Positions 8,121 through 16,208 of a stretch of DNA of 64,000 nt are shown here, one piece after another; the first letter of the stretch is position 1, and every line of letters begins with the position of its first letter. The DNA lies in assembly GCF_947498005.1 (NCBI RefSeq), contig NZ_CANMIW010000005.1, positions 124,001-188,000 on the forward strand, in the 5' to 3' direction. A model generated the notes under the pieces. It ran no database searches and was not told the DNA's origin. It saw nothing but the letters and a program-made list of their open reading frames with translations. The DNA is from an uncultured Winogradskyella sp. (GTDB taxonomy: Bacteria; Bacteroidota; Bacteroidia; Flavobacteriales; Flavobacteriaceae). A program made the position numbers and the translations under genes.

Positions 8121-9350
8121 TTACTTTTTCACAGCTGTTAGTTCTGTAATTTTCACGATAACTTCTACTGCTTTTTGAATACTTTCTACTGGTACATACT
8201 CATAACGACCATGAAAATTATGGCCTCCTGCAAAAATATTAGGACAAGGTAAACCCATATAAGAAAGCTGAGAACCATCCGTTCCACCTCTAATAGCTTT
8301 TATTAATGGTGTAACACCAACCGCTTTCATGGCTTCTTCCGCAATATCTACTATATGCATTACAGGTTCTACTTTTTCTTTCATGTTGAAGTATTGATCT
8401 TTTACTTCTATTTTAAAAACTTCACTTTCATATTTAGTGTTTAAGTCTTCAACAATCTTAACCATTAAAGCTTTTCTTGCTTCAAATTTATCCTTATCAT
8501 GATCACGAATTATATATTGAAGTATTGTTTCTTCAACTTCCCCTTCCATATTATGTAAATGGAAAAAACCTTCATAACCTTCAGTATGTTCAGGAGTTTC
8601 TAGTCGTGGTAAAATATTAATAAACTCAGTGGCATAATACATAGAGTTTATCATTTTGCCTTTTGCATAACCAGGATGTACAATCTTTCCTTTTACAGTG
8701 ATTTTTGCACCTGCGGCATTAAAATTTTCATATTCTAACTCACCAACTTGGCTACCATCCATAGTATAAGCCCATTCAGCACCAAATTTTTCAACATCAA
8801 ATTTATGAGCGCCTCGTCCTATTTCTTCATCTGGAGTAAAACCAACTTTAATCGTTCCGTGTTTAATTTCAGGATGATTAATAAGGTATTCCATCGCAGT
8901 TACAATTTCGGTAATTCCGGCTTTGTCATCTGCGCCCAAAAGGGTAGTGCCATCTGTTGTAATCAACGTCTGACCTTTGTACATCAATAGATCTTCAAAA
9001 TAATCTGGAGATAAAACGATGTCTTGTTCAGCATTAAGAATGATGTCTTTACCGTCATAATTTTCAACAATTTGAGGCTTAATATTTGCACCTGTAAAAT
9101 CTGGAGACGTATCAAAATGTGAAATAAAACCTATTGTAGGTACCTCATGGTCTACATTACTAGGCAAAGTAGCCATAATGTAAGCATTATCGTCTATAGT
9201 GACATCACTTAGACCAATAGCTTTTAGTTCTGCAACTAATTTATTAGCCAAATCCCATTGTTTTTCTGTACTTGGTGTTGTTTCAGAATTAGGATCAGAC
9301 TCTGTATCTATTGTAATGTAACTAATAAAGCGATCTATAATATGCTGCAT
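8121..9350 (-). CDS. pepT: Peptidase T (tripeptide aminopeptidase, M20B)
   Basis: This cytoplasmic two-zinc exopeptidase removes the N-terminal residue of tripeptides. The 409-residue length matches the family. The metal and catalytic residues are visible: [10 protein letters not shown] with His78 and Asp80 (same numbering as E. coli PepT), GADDKAG near residue 140, [12 protein letters not shown] near 175 with the catalytic Glu-Glu pair, [12 protein letters not shown], and the final [16 protein letters not shown] with the last zinc histidine. It follows the universal stress gene by 12 bp and is probably in one operon with it. Confidence 0.96.
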   Translation of the reverse strand: MQHIIDRFISYITIDTESDPNSETTPSTEKQWDLANKLVAELKAIGLSDVTIDDNAYIMATLPSNVDHEVPTIGFISHFDTSPDFTGANIKPQIVENYDGKDIILNAEQDIVLSPDYFEDLLMYKGQTLITTDGTTLLGADDKAGITEIVTAMEYLINHPEIKHGTIKVGFTPDEEIGRGAHKFDVEKFGAEWAYTMDGSQVGELEYENFNAAGAKITVKGKIVHPGYAKGKMINSMYYATEFINILPRLETPEHTEGYEGFFHLHNMEGEVEETILQYIIRDHDKDKFEARKALMVKIVEDLNTKYESEVFKIEVKDQYFNMKEKVEPVMHIVDIAEEAMKAVGVTPLIKAIRGGTDGSQLSYMGLPCPNIFAGGHNFHGRYEYVPVESIQKAVEVIVKITELTAVKK

Positions 9351-9362
9351 ATTTTAATTTTA

Positions 9363-10193
9363 TTAAAGTTTAAATGTAATTACTGGTAATTTACTATGAT
9401 TAACAACATCCTCAGAAATACTTCCACCAAAGAAATGGCTTAAACCTTTTCTTCCGTGAGTAATCATTGAAACTGCATCGGCTTGCTCTCTTCTTGCAAA
9501 ACTTAAAACACCGTCTTCTACGTTGTGATCAGATATAATACCAATGTTTACCTCATTGGCATTTAATTTTGCTAATTCTAAAAAGTTAGCAATCTTATCA
9601 TCTACTTCATCAGAACTTAAAAATCCTAAAGTAGGTGCATTAATATACAGTAATGTAGTTTTCTTTCCTAATTTTCCTAATAATTCTATAGCATGTTTAG
9701 CAGCAGCAATACTGTTTTCAGAGAAATCACATCCTAATACAATATGATTAAAGTCTACTGTTTTTAATTGAGATTTTACAACTAAAACAGGAGTTTCGCT
9801 ATAGCGAACAACTTTCTCAGTGTTAGAACCTGTAAAAATACCATCGTGATCACTATGACCTCGAGAACCCATTATAATAAGATCTGCACGCTCTTCAGAG
9901 GCAACTTCAGCAACTTCTTTTAAAACTTTATGGTATTTTACTAAAGGTGTAACATTTACATCTTCTAAATAGGGTTTATCTAAAAACTCTTCAAATTTTT
10001 TGTTAGCAACCATAAGCATAAATGCATTTTCTTCGCCACGTTTATCGCTACTTGCAGATATAATTGACTCAGACATTTCTAACATATGCATTACAATCAA
10101 TTCTGATTGATGTTGTTTTGCTAATGAAGCTGCTGTTTCTAGAGCATACTCAGAATACTCAGAGAAATCTACTGGGACTATAATTTTTTTCAT
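9363..10193 (-). CDS. Universal stress protein, tandem UspA domains
   Basis: Two UspA domains lie in residues 1-140 and 150-276. The first has the ATP-binding pattern G-2x-G-9x-G(S) in MGSRGHSDHDGIFTGSNT near residue 110. The second has the related THGRKGLSHFFGGSISED near the C-terminus. It starts MKKIIVPVDFSEYSEYAL, the usual family N-terminus. Such proteins bind ATP and act in stress adaptation, but the partner is unknown. The gene has a TAnnTTTG promoter upstream and leads into pepT after 12 bp. Confidence 0.92.
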   Translation of the reverse strand: MKKIIVPVDFSEYSEYALETAASLAKQHQSELIVMHMLEMSESIISASSDKRGEENAFMLMVANKKFEEFLDKPYLEDVNVTPLVKYHKVLKEVAEVASEERADLIIMGSRGHSDHDGIFTGSNTEKVVRYSETPVLVVKSQLKTVDFNHIVLGCDFSENSIAAAKHAIELLGKLGKKTTLLYINAPTLGFLSSDEVDDKIANFLELAKLNANEVNIGIISDHNVEDGVLSFARREQADAVSMITHGRKGLSHFFGGSISEDVVNHSKLPVITFKL

Positions 10194-10218
10194 GATTATT
10201 TTATTTTGATTCGTTGGT

Positions 10219-10246
10219 CAAAGTTAATCAAATAAGAAAGTACAAA
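10219..10246 (-). promoter_or_regulatory. Promoter of the usp-pepT unit
   Basis: On the minus strand TAACTTTG (10226-10219) matches TAnnTTTG. TTTG at 10246-10243 is a possible -33 element with 16 bp spacing, slightly short. Confidence 0.5.
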
Positions 10247-10304
10247 TAATGATAATGGACAGTTTATGATAAAATTAATACTTCGGTAATACGGAAGAGA
10301 TGTG

Positions 10305-10312
10305 TATTTTTG
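10305..10312 (+). promoter_or_regulatory. -7 element of the pyrD promoter
   Basis: TATTTTTG fits TAnnTTTG and is 18 bp before the pyrD ATG. It overlaps a possible TTG start at 10310, which argues that the real start is the ATG at 10331. No clear -33 element is seen. Confidence 0.6.
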
Positions 10313-10330
10313 CATTGCAAAATCCGAGCT

Positions 10331-11359
10331 ATGTACAAAGCATTAATTAGACCTATTTTATTCCGTTTTGATCCTGAAAAAATCCATTATTTTACATTTT
10401 CATTAATTCGGAATTTATCTAAGTTACCCGGAATTAAAAGCTTGTTTAAAGCCATGTATGTCGTTGAAGACAAACGATTAGAACGAGAAGTTTTTGGATT
10501 AAAATTTAAAAACCCAGTAGGATTAGCAGCAGGTTTCGATAAGAATGCCGTGTTATATAATGAATTAGCTAATTTTGGTTTTGGTTTTATTGAAATAGGA
10601 ACCGTAACACCTAAAGCCCAAGAAGGAAATCCTAAGCAACGTCTTTTTAGACTTAAAGAAGATAAAGGCATTATTAACCGAATGGGTTTTAATAATGAAG
10701 GATTAGAAGCGGCAATTTCTCAACTTAAAAAGAACAAAGGGAAAGTAATTATTGGTGGGAATATTGGTAAAAATACACAAACACGTCCAGAAGATTACAC
10801 TAAAGATTATCTAGAATGTTTTAATGCATTACATCCATATGTAGATTATTTTGTGCTTAATGTAAGTTGTCCAAATGTTGGAAGCCATGCAAAACTGAAT
10901 GATAAAGATTACTTATTAGAACTCATTTCTTCTGTACAAAATGCGAATTCAAACTTCGCAAAACAAAAACCAATAGTATTAAAAATTGCACCAGATTTAA
11001 ACAACGTACAACTAGATGAAATTATAGAAATTATTGCCGAAACAAATCTCGATGGTGTCATTGCAAGTAACACCTCTATTGACAGAACAGGTTTGAAAAC
11101 AACAGATACAAGACTTGAAGACATAGGAAATGGAGGTTTAAGCGGACAACCAATAAAGGCAAAATCTACAAAAGTTATTAAATATTTATCGGATAAGAGT
11201 AACAAAGCATTTCCTATTATAGGAGTAGGAGGTATTCATTCTGCAGCTGATGCTTTAGAGAAATTTGAAGCTGGTGCTACGCTGGTACAAGTGTATACAG
11301 GTTTTATTTATGAAGGACCTAGTCTTATTAAAAAAATAAACAAGGCCCTGTTAAATTAG
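10331..11359 (+). CDS. pyrD: Quinone-dependent dihydroorotate dehydrogenase (class 2)
   Basis: PyrD oxidises dihydroorotate to orotate in pyrimidine synthesis and passes electrons through FMN to menaquinone. The N-terminal membrane-associating extension ([20 protein letters not shown]) marks class 2. Core motifs are [45 protein letters not shown], the catalytic Ser-containing [24 protein letters not shown] and [11 protein letters not shown]. The ATG at 10331 gives 342 residues, the usual length. An in-frame TTG at 10310 lies in the promoter -7 box and is rejected. The LysE-type gene follows after 42 bp. Confidence 0.95.
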   Translation: MYKALIRPILFRFDPEKIHYFTFSLIRNLSKLPGIKSLFKAMYVVEDKRLEREVFGLKFKNPVGLAAGFDKNAVLYNELANFGFGFIEIGTVTPKAQEGNPKQRLFRLKEDKGIINRMGFNNEGLEAAISQLKKNKGKVIIGGNIGKNTQTRPEDYTKDYLECFNALHPYVDYFVLNVSCPNVGSHAKLNDKDYLLELISSVQNANSNFAKQKPIVLKIAPDLNNVQLDEIIEIIAETNLDGVIASNTSIDRTGLKTTDTRLEDIGNGGLSGQPIKAKSTKVIKYLSDKSNKAFPIIGVGGIHSAADALEKFEAGATLVQVYTGFIYEGPSLIKKINKALLN

Positions 11360-11383
11360 AATTGAAAAAGATATTCTTGTTAA

Positions 11384-11418
11384 AAGGCACTAATTGATTA
11401 TATGTTATATTGTGCCTT
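11384..11418. repeat. Inverted repeat around the start of the LysE-type gene
   Basis: AAGGCAC (11384-11390) and GTGCCTT (11412-11418) are perfect 7-bp arms separated by 21 bp that contain the ATG at 11402. There is no T-run after it, so it is not a typical terminator. It could be an operator or an mRNA structure hiding the start; this is inference. Confidence 0.3.
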
Positions 11419-12055
11419 AATTGACTCATTTTTTCGTTTGAATTACGACATCTTAATATCATTTGCACTAGCAACAATAGCGTTGGCAATTTCGCCAGGA
11501 CCAGACAATATCTATGTTTTGGTACAAAGTATAAGTAATGGTAAATCTTACGGAATGGCTACAGTATGTGGCTTAATTACAGGTTGCTTAATTCATACCA
11601 CGTTATTGGCATTTGGTGTTTCGGCAATAATAGCGGCAAATGAGAATTTGTTTTTTAGCATTAAATTATTAGGTGCTATTTATCTTTTATATCTCGCTTT
11701 TAAAGTTTTTAAATCTGATAGTCAGTTAAATTTAGAATCTAACGTAGCATCTAAAAAAAGTTTAAGAGGTTTGTTTGTTCAGGGTTTTTTTATGAATGTT
11801 CTAAATCCAAAAGTTACTATTTTCTTTTTAGCATTCTTTCCTGGGTTTCTATTTAGTGAATCGTTAAGTCATATTATTCAGTTTTACATTTTGGGAGGCA
11901 TTTTTATGCTGGTTTCGTTTTTAGTATTTTCCTCAATTGCTTTGTTAGCAGGTCAAATTAAAAGTTATACGATGAATCATAATAATTCTGGATTAGTCTT
12001 AAAGTGGCTGCAGATAGTTGTATTTATTGGAATTGCGATTTTTATTTTAACTTAG
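11402..12055 (+). CDS. LysE family amino-acid exporter
   Basis: The protein has six hydrophobic helices and the family motif ALAISPGPDNIYVLVQS near the N-terminus, followed by GLITGCLIHTTLLAFG and the FLAFFPGFL region. LysE/RhtB proteins export amino acids or related metabolites across the inner membrane; the substrate is not predictable here. The ATG at 11402 adds 12 residues before the usual family start. A TTG at 11438 (giving LNYDILISFALAT) is an alternative. It lies between pyrD and the HExxH membrane gene, which begins 4 bp after its stop. Confidence 0.88.
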   Translation: MLYCALIDSFFRLNYDILISFALATIALAISPGPDNIYVLVQSISNGKSYGMATVCGLITGCLIHTTLLAFGVSAIIAANENLFFSIKLLGAIYLLYLAFKVFKSDSQLNLESNVASKKSLRGLFVQGFFMNVLNPKVTIFFLAFFPGFLFSESLSHIIQFYILGGIFMLVSFLVFSSIALLAGQIKSYTMNHNNSGLVLKWLQIVVFIGIAIFILT

Positions 12056-12059
12056 TAGA

Positions 12060-12824
12060 ATGCTGAAATTTAATTTTCTACCCAAATTTTCATTTATTAT
12101 AATTACCGCTTTTATTCTTTTTACAATAATTGGAACACTCACTCATGAATTTGGACACATCGCAGTAGCAAAATATTTTGGTTACGATACTACATTAGAC
12201 TATGGTAGTATGAATTATTATAGAAATGGGTACTTGGAAGATGAAAATTTAAAAGAGATTAATCGGTTTGTAGATAAGTATGATTATAATAATTACGATA
12301 ATTGGCCAGATGATGTAAAGTTTAAAGTTGAAGAATTAAGCCAAATATTAGAAGAAAAATACCCTCCAATAAAAGAAGATCATACTATTTGGATAACTAT
12401 TGGTGGACCAGCGCAAACACTTATAACAAGTTGTATAGGATTGCTCATTTTATTTGTGAGACGAAAAAAAGGGATAAAAGCTTTTCAATTAATTGATTGG
12501 CTTGCCGTTTTTACTGCATTATTTGCTTTACGTGAGGTGTTTAATTTTGTAAGTGCTTCTTACAGTTCATTACTTTATGATAAGTTGAATTTTCATGGTG
12601 ATGAATTTAGAATTTCGAGATATTTTGGATATAATGAATGGCTAATACCAGTAATAACTTTAATAATAGGGCTTGTAATCTCGTGTTACGTGATTTTTAA
12701 GACTATTCCAACGAAATTTAGATTTACCTTTATTATTTCTGGATTAATAGGTGGAGTTTTAGGTTTTGCTATCTGGTTTGGGTTTTTAGGAGCTGCACTT
12801 TTCAATTCAAAAATTTGCTTTTAA
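12060..12824 (+). CDS. Multi-pass membrane protein with HEFGH metalloprotease motif (M50-like)
   Basis: The 254-residue protein has hydrophobic segments at about residues 12-32, 118-135, 145-160, 198-220 and 228-250. THEFGHIAVAKYFG near residue 28 has the HExxH zinc motif at the end of the first membrane helix, as in site-2-type (M50) proteases. GGPAQTLITSCIGLLILF near residue 115 resembles the AGPxxN loop of M50 proteins. The usual third-ligand motif (NPDG/LDG) is not seen; HGDEFRISRYFG near 180 might supply an acidic ligand. The substrate and activity are unknown. It is 4 bp downstream of the LysE-type gene, in the same operon. Confidence 0.6.
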   Translation: MLKFNFLPKFSFIIITAFILFTIIGTLTHEFGHIAVAKYFGYDTTLDYGSMNYYRNGYLEDENLKEINRFVDKYDYNNYDNWPDDVKFKVEELSQILEEKYPPIKEDHTIWITIGGPAQTLITSCIGLLILFVRRKKGIKAFQLIDWLAVFTALFALREVFNFVSASYSSLLYDKLNFHGDEFRISRYFGYNEWLIPVITLIIGLVISCYVIFKTIPTKFRFTFIISGLIGGVLGFAIWFGFLGAALFNSKICF

Positions 12825-12849
12825 ACTATTATACTTAACCGTATATTTG
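12814..12849 (+). promoter_or_regulatory. Promoter giving a leaderless HMG-CoA lyase mRNA
   Basis: TATATTTG (12842-12849) fits TAnnTTTG and ends 5 bp before the ATG at 12855. TTTG at 12814-12817 is a possible -33 box with a long spacing of 24 bp. Confidence 0.55.
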
Positions 12850-12854
12850 AAACG

Positions 12855-13718
12855 ATGAATAAAGCTGTTAAAATAATAGAATGTCCAAGAGATGCTATGC
12901 AAGGCATTAGGGATTTTATACCTACAGAAAAGAAGGTGCAATACATTCAATCGCTATTACGCGTAGGTTTTGATACTATTGATTTTGGAAGTTTTGTATC
13001 TCCAAAAGCCATTCCGCAAATGGTAGATACGGCAGAGGTTTTAGCACAATTAGATTTAAGTAAAACCGAAAGTAAACTATTAGCTATTATTGCTAATACT
13101 CGAGGAGCAACAGACGCTTCAAAACATTCTGAAATTGACTATTTAGGCTTTCCGTTTTCCATTTCTGAGAACTTTCAAATGCGTAACACGCACAAAACGA
13201 TTGCACAATCAGTGGTTACATTATCTGAAATTTTAGAAATAGCCGATAAAAACAATAAACAAGTTGTGGTATATATTTCTATGGGATTTGGAAACCCGTA
13301 TGGAGATCCATGGAATGTAGATATCGTAGGCGAGTGGACGGAACGTTTATCTAACATGGGTGTAAAAATTCTGTCATTGAGTGATACCATTGGTAGTTCT
13401 GATGCAGAGAATATTAACTATTTGTTTTCAAATTTAATTCCTCAATATTCTAATATAGAATTTGGAGCGCATTTGCATACAACACCAAGTTCTTGGTTTG
13501 AAAAAATTGATGCAGCCTACAAAGCAGGATGCCGTAGATTTGATGGCGCTATACAAGGTTATGGCGGTTGTCCAATGGCAAAAGATGACTTAACAGGTAA
13601 TATGCCAACTGAAAAAATGTTGTCTTACTTCACACAGAAAAAAGCGCATAACTTAAATGCGATGTGTTTTGAAAGTTCGCATAATGAAGCGACTAAGATT
13701 TTTAGCGTATATCATTAA
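12855..13718 (+). CDS. Hydroxymethylglutaryl-CoA lyase
   Basis: The protein would cleave 3-hydroxy-3-methylglutaryl-CoA to acetoacetate and acetyl-CoA, the last step of leucine breakdown. It is 287 residues long with a TIM-barrel pattern. The catalytic Arg-Asp pair is in IIECPRDAMQG, the metal HxH in FGAHLHTT, the catalytic cysteine in GYGGCPMAKDDLTGN, and the C-terminal Asn in the same loop. These match the residues known for human and bacterial HMG-CoA lyases. Related 2-isopropylmalate synthase and homocitrate synthase lack this cysteine loop. The -7 box 5 bp before the ATG suggests a leaderless transcript. Confidence 0.9.
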   Translation: MNKAVKIIECPRDAMQGIRDFIPTEKKVQYIQSLLRVGFDTIDFGSFVSPKAIPQMVDTAEVLAQLDLSKTESKLLAIIANTRGATDASKHSEIDYLGFPFSISENFQMRNTHKTIAQSVVTLSEILEIADKNNKQVVVYISMGFGNPYGDPWNVDIVGEWTERLSNMGVKILSLSDTIGSSDAENINYLFSNLIPQYSNIEFGAHLHTTPSSWFEKIDAAYKAGCRRFDGAIQGYGGCPMAKDDLTGNMPTEKMLSYFTQKKAHNLNAMCFESSHNEATKIFSVYH

Positions 13719-13721
13719 AGA

Positions 13722-13754
13722 GAAAGCCTTCACAAATAAATTGCAAAGGCTTTC
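13722..13754. terminator. Possible hairpin between convergent genes
   Basis: GAAAGCCTT (13722-13730) pairs with AAGGCTTTC (13746-13754) around a 15-nt loop. No strong T-run follows on either strand, so termination is only probable. It separates the HMG-CoA lyase gene from the convergent T9SS HmuY-like gene. Confidence 0.45.
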
Positions 13755-13777
13755 AGTGTTAACAAGGGTTAGGGTTG

Positions 13778-15031
13778 TTAATTTAAAATCAACTTCCTTG
13801 AAACACTATGATTTCCTGATGTGAATTGTAAAACGTATACACCATTGACTAAAGATGATAAATCTAGAGCTGTGTTGTAAAAACCTGAGTTTGAATTTAA
13901 GTTCGTTTCAAATACTTTTTTTCCTGTCATAGAAAAAATTGAAACGTTATTTTTATTTGAAGATAAAGCATTAACATCATAGATTAAATTCACTTTCTTA
14001 TCTGATGAAGGGTTTGGGTATATACCAAAAGAAACCGAATCATTAATATCCTCAATACTTAATGCATTGGTTACGTTTTCAAAATTTAAAGTGATATCTC
14101 CAGTACTACTTCCTCCAAACGCTGTAAAATAAAATCTATAAACTGTGTCATCAGCGTATTTTAAATAATAAGCTTGGTTAGAGTTAACATCGTATGTATA
14201 AGAAGCATTTAAAGTTTTCCAATCAGAGCCAATTGTATTGATGTCATCAGAATAAGTCAACGTTGGGTTAGATGGCATACCAGAGTCTTCATCATTTTGT
14301 GCAATAGAAACCTCATCACTATGTAAGGCTCCTGTTACAGGATAATATAAACTACCATCTCCATAATAATCTGTTGCATACTTAGTAAAAACAAAATCCC
14401 AATCGCTAATAGCTGGTTCAGCTACAACTTCAGCATCATTTTGTAAAGAGTAGTAGTTAAATTGATTATCTGGATTGTTCGTATTTGGTATATTTACAGT
14501 TTGATCTGCACTCCATGTCGATGTATTAGCATCCCAAGTTGCATATTTAAAAGTATAACCTGCAGCATAATCTTCGTTGATAAACTTTCTGTAAGTTCCA
14601 TCTGCATATTTTAAAACAAATACAATGGTTCCTTCCACACCATGCGTTATAGGATTGTATTCACCAAATCCATATGTTGCAGATCCTTTTTCAAAAGCAC
14701 CATCGCTCCAAGTCGTTTCACTATTATAAAGTGGTGTCCAGTTAGCTTCATTGGCAACATCTATTGTAGAGTAATCAGTAGCTGTGTTTGCCGCTTCAAA
14801 AACTTCAATACCAATACCACTGTTAACACGCATTCCAAAACTATAAGCACTAGTTCTTAAAAATGCAATATCCCATGAGTCTCTTGGAAAAGCGGTTGCT
14901 GTTTCTGTACTTAATTTATAATACACTTGGTCAGCGTAAGTTGGTTGCATGGATAAGTTGACTACTGTCTCTTGAGCGAATGCTGCAGTGCTTATTAATA
15001 TTAAAGCTAAAAATTGTAAAGTTGTTTTCAT
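13778..15031 (-). CDS. T9SS-sorted HmuY-like protein
   Basis: The 417-residue protein begins with a signal peptide (LQFLALILISTAAFAQ). It contains HmuY-type segments: QVYYKLSTETATAFPRDSWD near residue 35, repeated later as WDFVFTKYATDYYGDG and YYLKYADDTVYRFYF. It ends in a type A T9SS sorting domain (FGIYPNPSSDKKVNLIYD, GVYVLQFTSG, SRKLILN). It shares the TxxAxxRDSWD pattern with the lipoprotein encoded just upstream, so the two are paralogous heme-binding candidates with different export routes. The terminator at 15076-15103 separates it from hmuY and probably lowers read-through. Heme binding is inferred from family and context. Confidence 0.75.
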   Translation of the reverse strand: MKTTLQFLALILISTAAFAQETVVNLSMQPTYADQVYYKLSTETATAFPRDSWDIAFLRTSAYSFGMRVNSGIGIEVFEAANTATDYSTIDVANEANWTPLYNSETTWSDGAFEKGSATYGFGEYNPITHGVEGTIVFVLKYADGTYRKFINEDYAAGYTFKYATWDANTSTWSADQTVNIPNTNNPDNQFNYYSLQNDAEVVAEPAISDWDFVFTKYATDYYGDGSLYYPVTGALHSDEVSIAQNDEDSGMPSNPTLTYSDDINTIGSDWKTLNASYTYDVNSNQAYYLKYADDTVYRFYFTAFGGSSTGDITLNFENVTNALSIEDINDSVSFGIYPNPSSDKKVNLIYDVNALSSNKNNVSIFSMTGKKVFETNLNSNSGFYNTALDLSSLVNGVYVLQFTSGNHSVSRKLILN

Positions 15032-15075
15032 TGGTTTGTTATTTAAAGTGATTCTAAAGTTTGAATTAATGGGTT

Positions 15076-15103
15076 AAAAAAGAGTAGCGAACTACTCTTT
15101 TTT
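15076..15103 (-). terminator. Strong hairpin between hmuY and the T9SS HmuY-like gene
   Basis: A 12-bp perfect stem (AAAAAAGAGTAG at 15076-15087 with its complement at 15092-15103) has a 4-nt loop, CGAA on the plus strand. On the minus strand it ends in T6. It lies 10 bp after the hmuY stop and can act as a full or partial terminator inside the heme operon. Confidence 0.8.
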
Positions 15104-15113
15104 AGTTGTGTTT

Positions 15114-16196
15114 TTATTGTAATAAGCTGTATACAAATTTTGGATGACCACGTTCACCATCTTCACTATACATGGCTAAGAATTGTATTTTATAATAGTT
15201 GCCTGCTGTATCATTTACAATGTAGAAAACGGTATCTATAATGGCAGGTGAACTACTTGGTCCGCCACCAACTCTCCAAGAACTGCCAATGTTTCTTTGG
15301 TCGTTGTCAAAAGCAATAGATAAAGCATCAGCTAAACTAAAATCTTCATAATTATAAGATTCTGTTTCTGTATCAATTTTATATGAAACCGCACCTCCTT
15401 TTGTGTTAGTTACAACAAAATCTGAATAACCATAAGAGCCATAATTTTCAATTTCATTTGTAAATACAGTAAAGTTTAAGTCCCAATCTGATTTCTCTGG
15501 TTCAACACTTACTACTGTCTCTGTATTAAAACTAAAGAATGTGAAATTGTATACACTATTTTTTGAAAGTGTAACTTCTTGGTGTGTAGTATCATCAAGG
15601 TCTGCATATTGAAGCACGTAATCATTACCATTTCGTAGAACTCTAATTTTTTTCCATCCTCGAGCATCACCTGCAACGGCAACACTTCCTGTAGTTGCTT
15701 CTTCTGTTGCAACTTCATAACCTAAATTCACTAAATAAACTGGATTTTCGGCTTCAGTAGAAGAAATCGCTTCAATTGCAGTTTCTGTAATTTGACCAAA
15801 TGGTGCATCAATAAATTCCATATTATCAGCATCAAAAGTCCCGATTGCAACTTGTGGTTGTAATTCTTGTACTTCTGCAGTTGAAGAATTTATAGCATCG
15901 ATATCTGTAGATGATAGTTCTGCAGTCGCCATATAAATAGAACCGTTAATTGCAACTCTAAAATCTGATCCAGAGTAAAAACCTAAATCCCAAGAATCTC
16001 TCTGAACAGCAGTTGATGTATCAGTACTTAAATCAATATAAACTTGGTTTTCTTCATTAGAACCTCCAACATCTGGAGTAACAGTTGCACCTTCAATAAC
16101 TATACTTATTGGACCTGATGTATCGTCATCGCTACTACAGCTATTAAAAGCAATAATACCAAAGCATAGCGCTAGTTTTAAAAATGTATTTTTCAT
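15114..16196 (-). CDS. HmuY family heme-binding lipoprotein
   Basis: The 360-residue protein has a lipoprotein signal (LKLALCFGIIAFNSC) with the lipobox cysteine near residue 20 and an acidic SSDDD surface-export-like tail after it. The HmuY domain shows QVYIDLSTDTSTAVQRDSWD followed by LGFYSGSDFRVAINGSIY. In Porphyromonas gingivalis HmuY takes heme from host proteins and gives it to the receptor HmuR. Here it lies 12 bp downstream of a heme-type TonB receptor gene on the same strand, the same order of partners. The heme-ligating residues cannot be placed without an alignment. Confidence 0.82.
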   Translation of the reverse strand: MKNTFLKLALCFGIIAFNSCSSDDDTSGPISIVIEGATVTPDVGGSNEENQVYIDLSTDTSTAVQRDSWDLGFYSGSDFRVAINGSIYMATAELSSTDIDAINSSTAEVQELQPQVAIGTFDADNMEFIDAPFGQITETAIEAISSTEAENPVYLVNLGYEVATEEATTGSVAVAGDARGWKKIRVLRNGNDYVLQYADLDDTTHQEVTLSKNSVYNFTFFSFNTETVVSVEPEKSDWDLNFTVFTNEIENYGSYGYSDFVVTNTKGGAVSYKIDTETESYNYEDFSLADALSIAFDNDQRNIGSSWRVGGGPSSSPAIIDTVFYIVNDTAGNYYKIQFLAMYSEDGERGHPKFVYSLLQ

Positions 16197-16208
16197 ATTT
16201 GTTAGTGT

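Noticed and set aside
12060-12824. Firm call of an M50 protease
   Set aside because: HExxH and the loop are present, but the third-ligand motif is missing, so the entry is called M50-like only.
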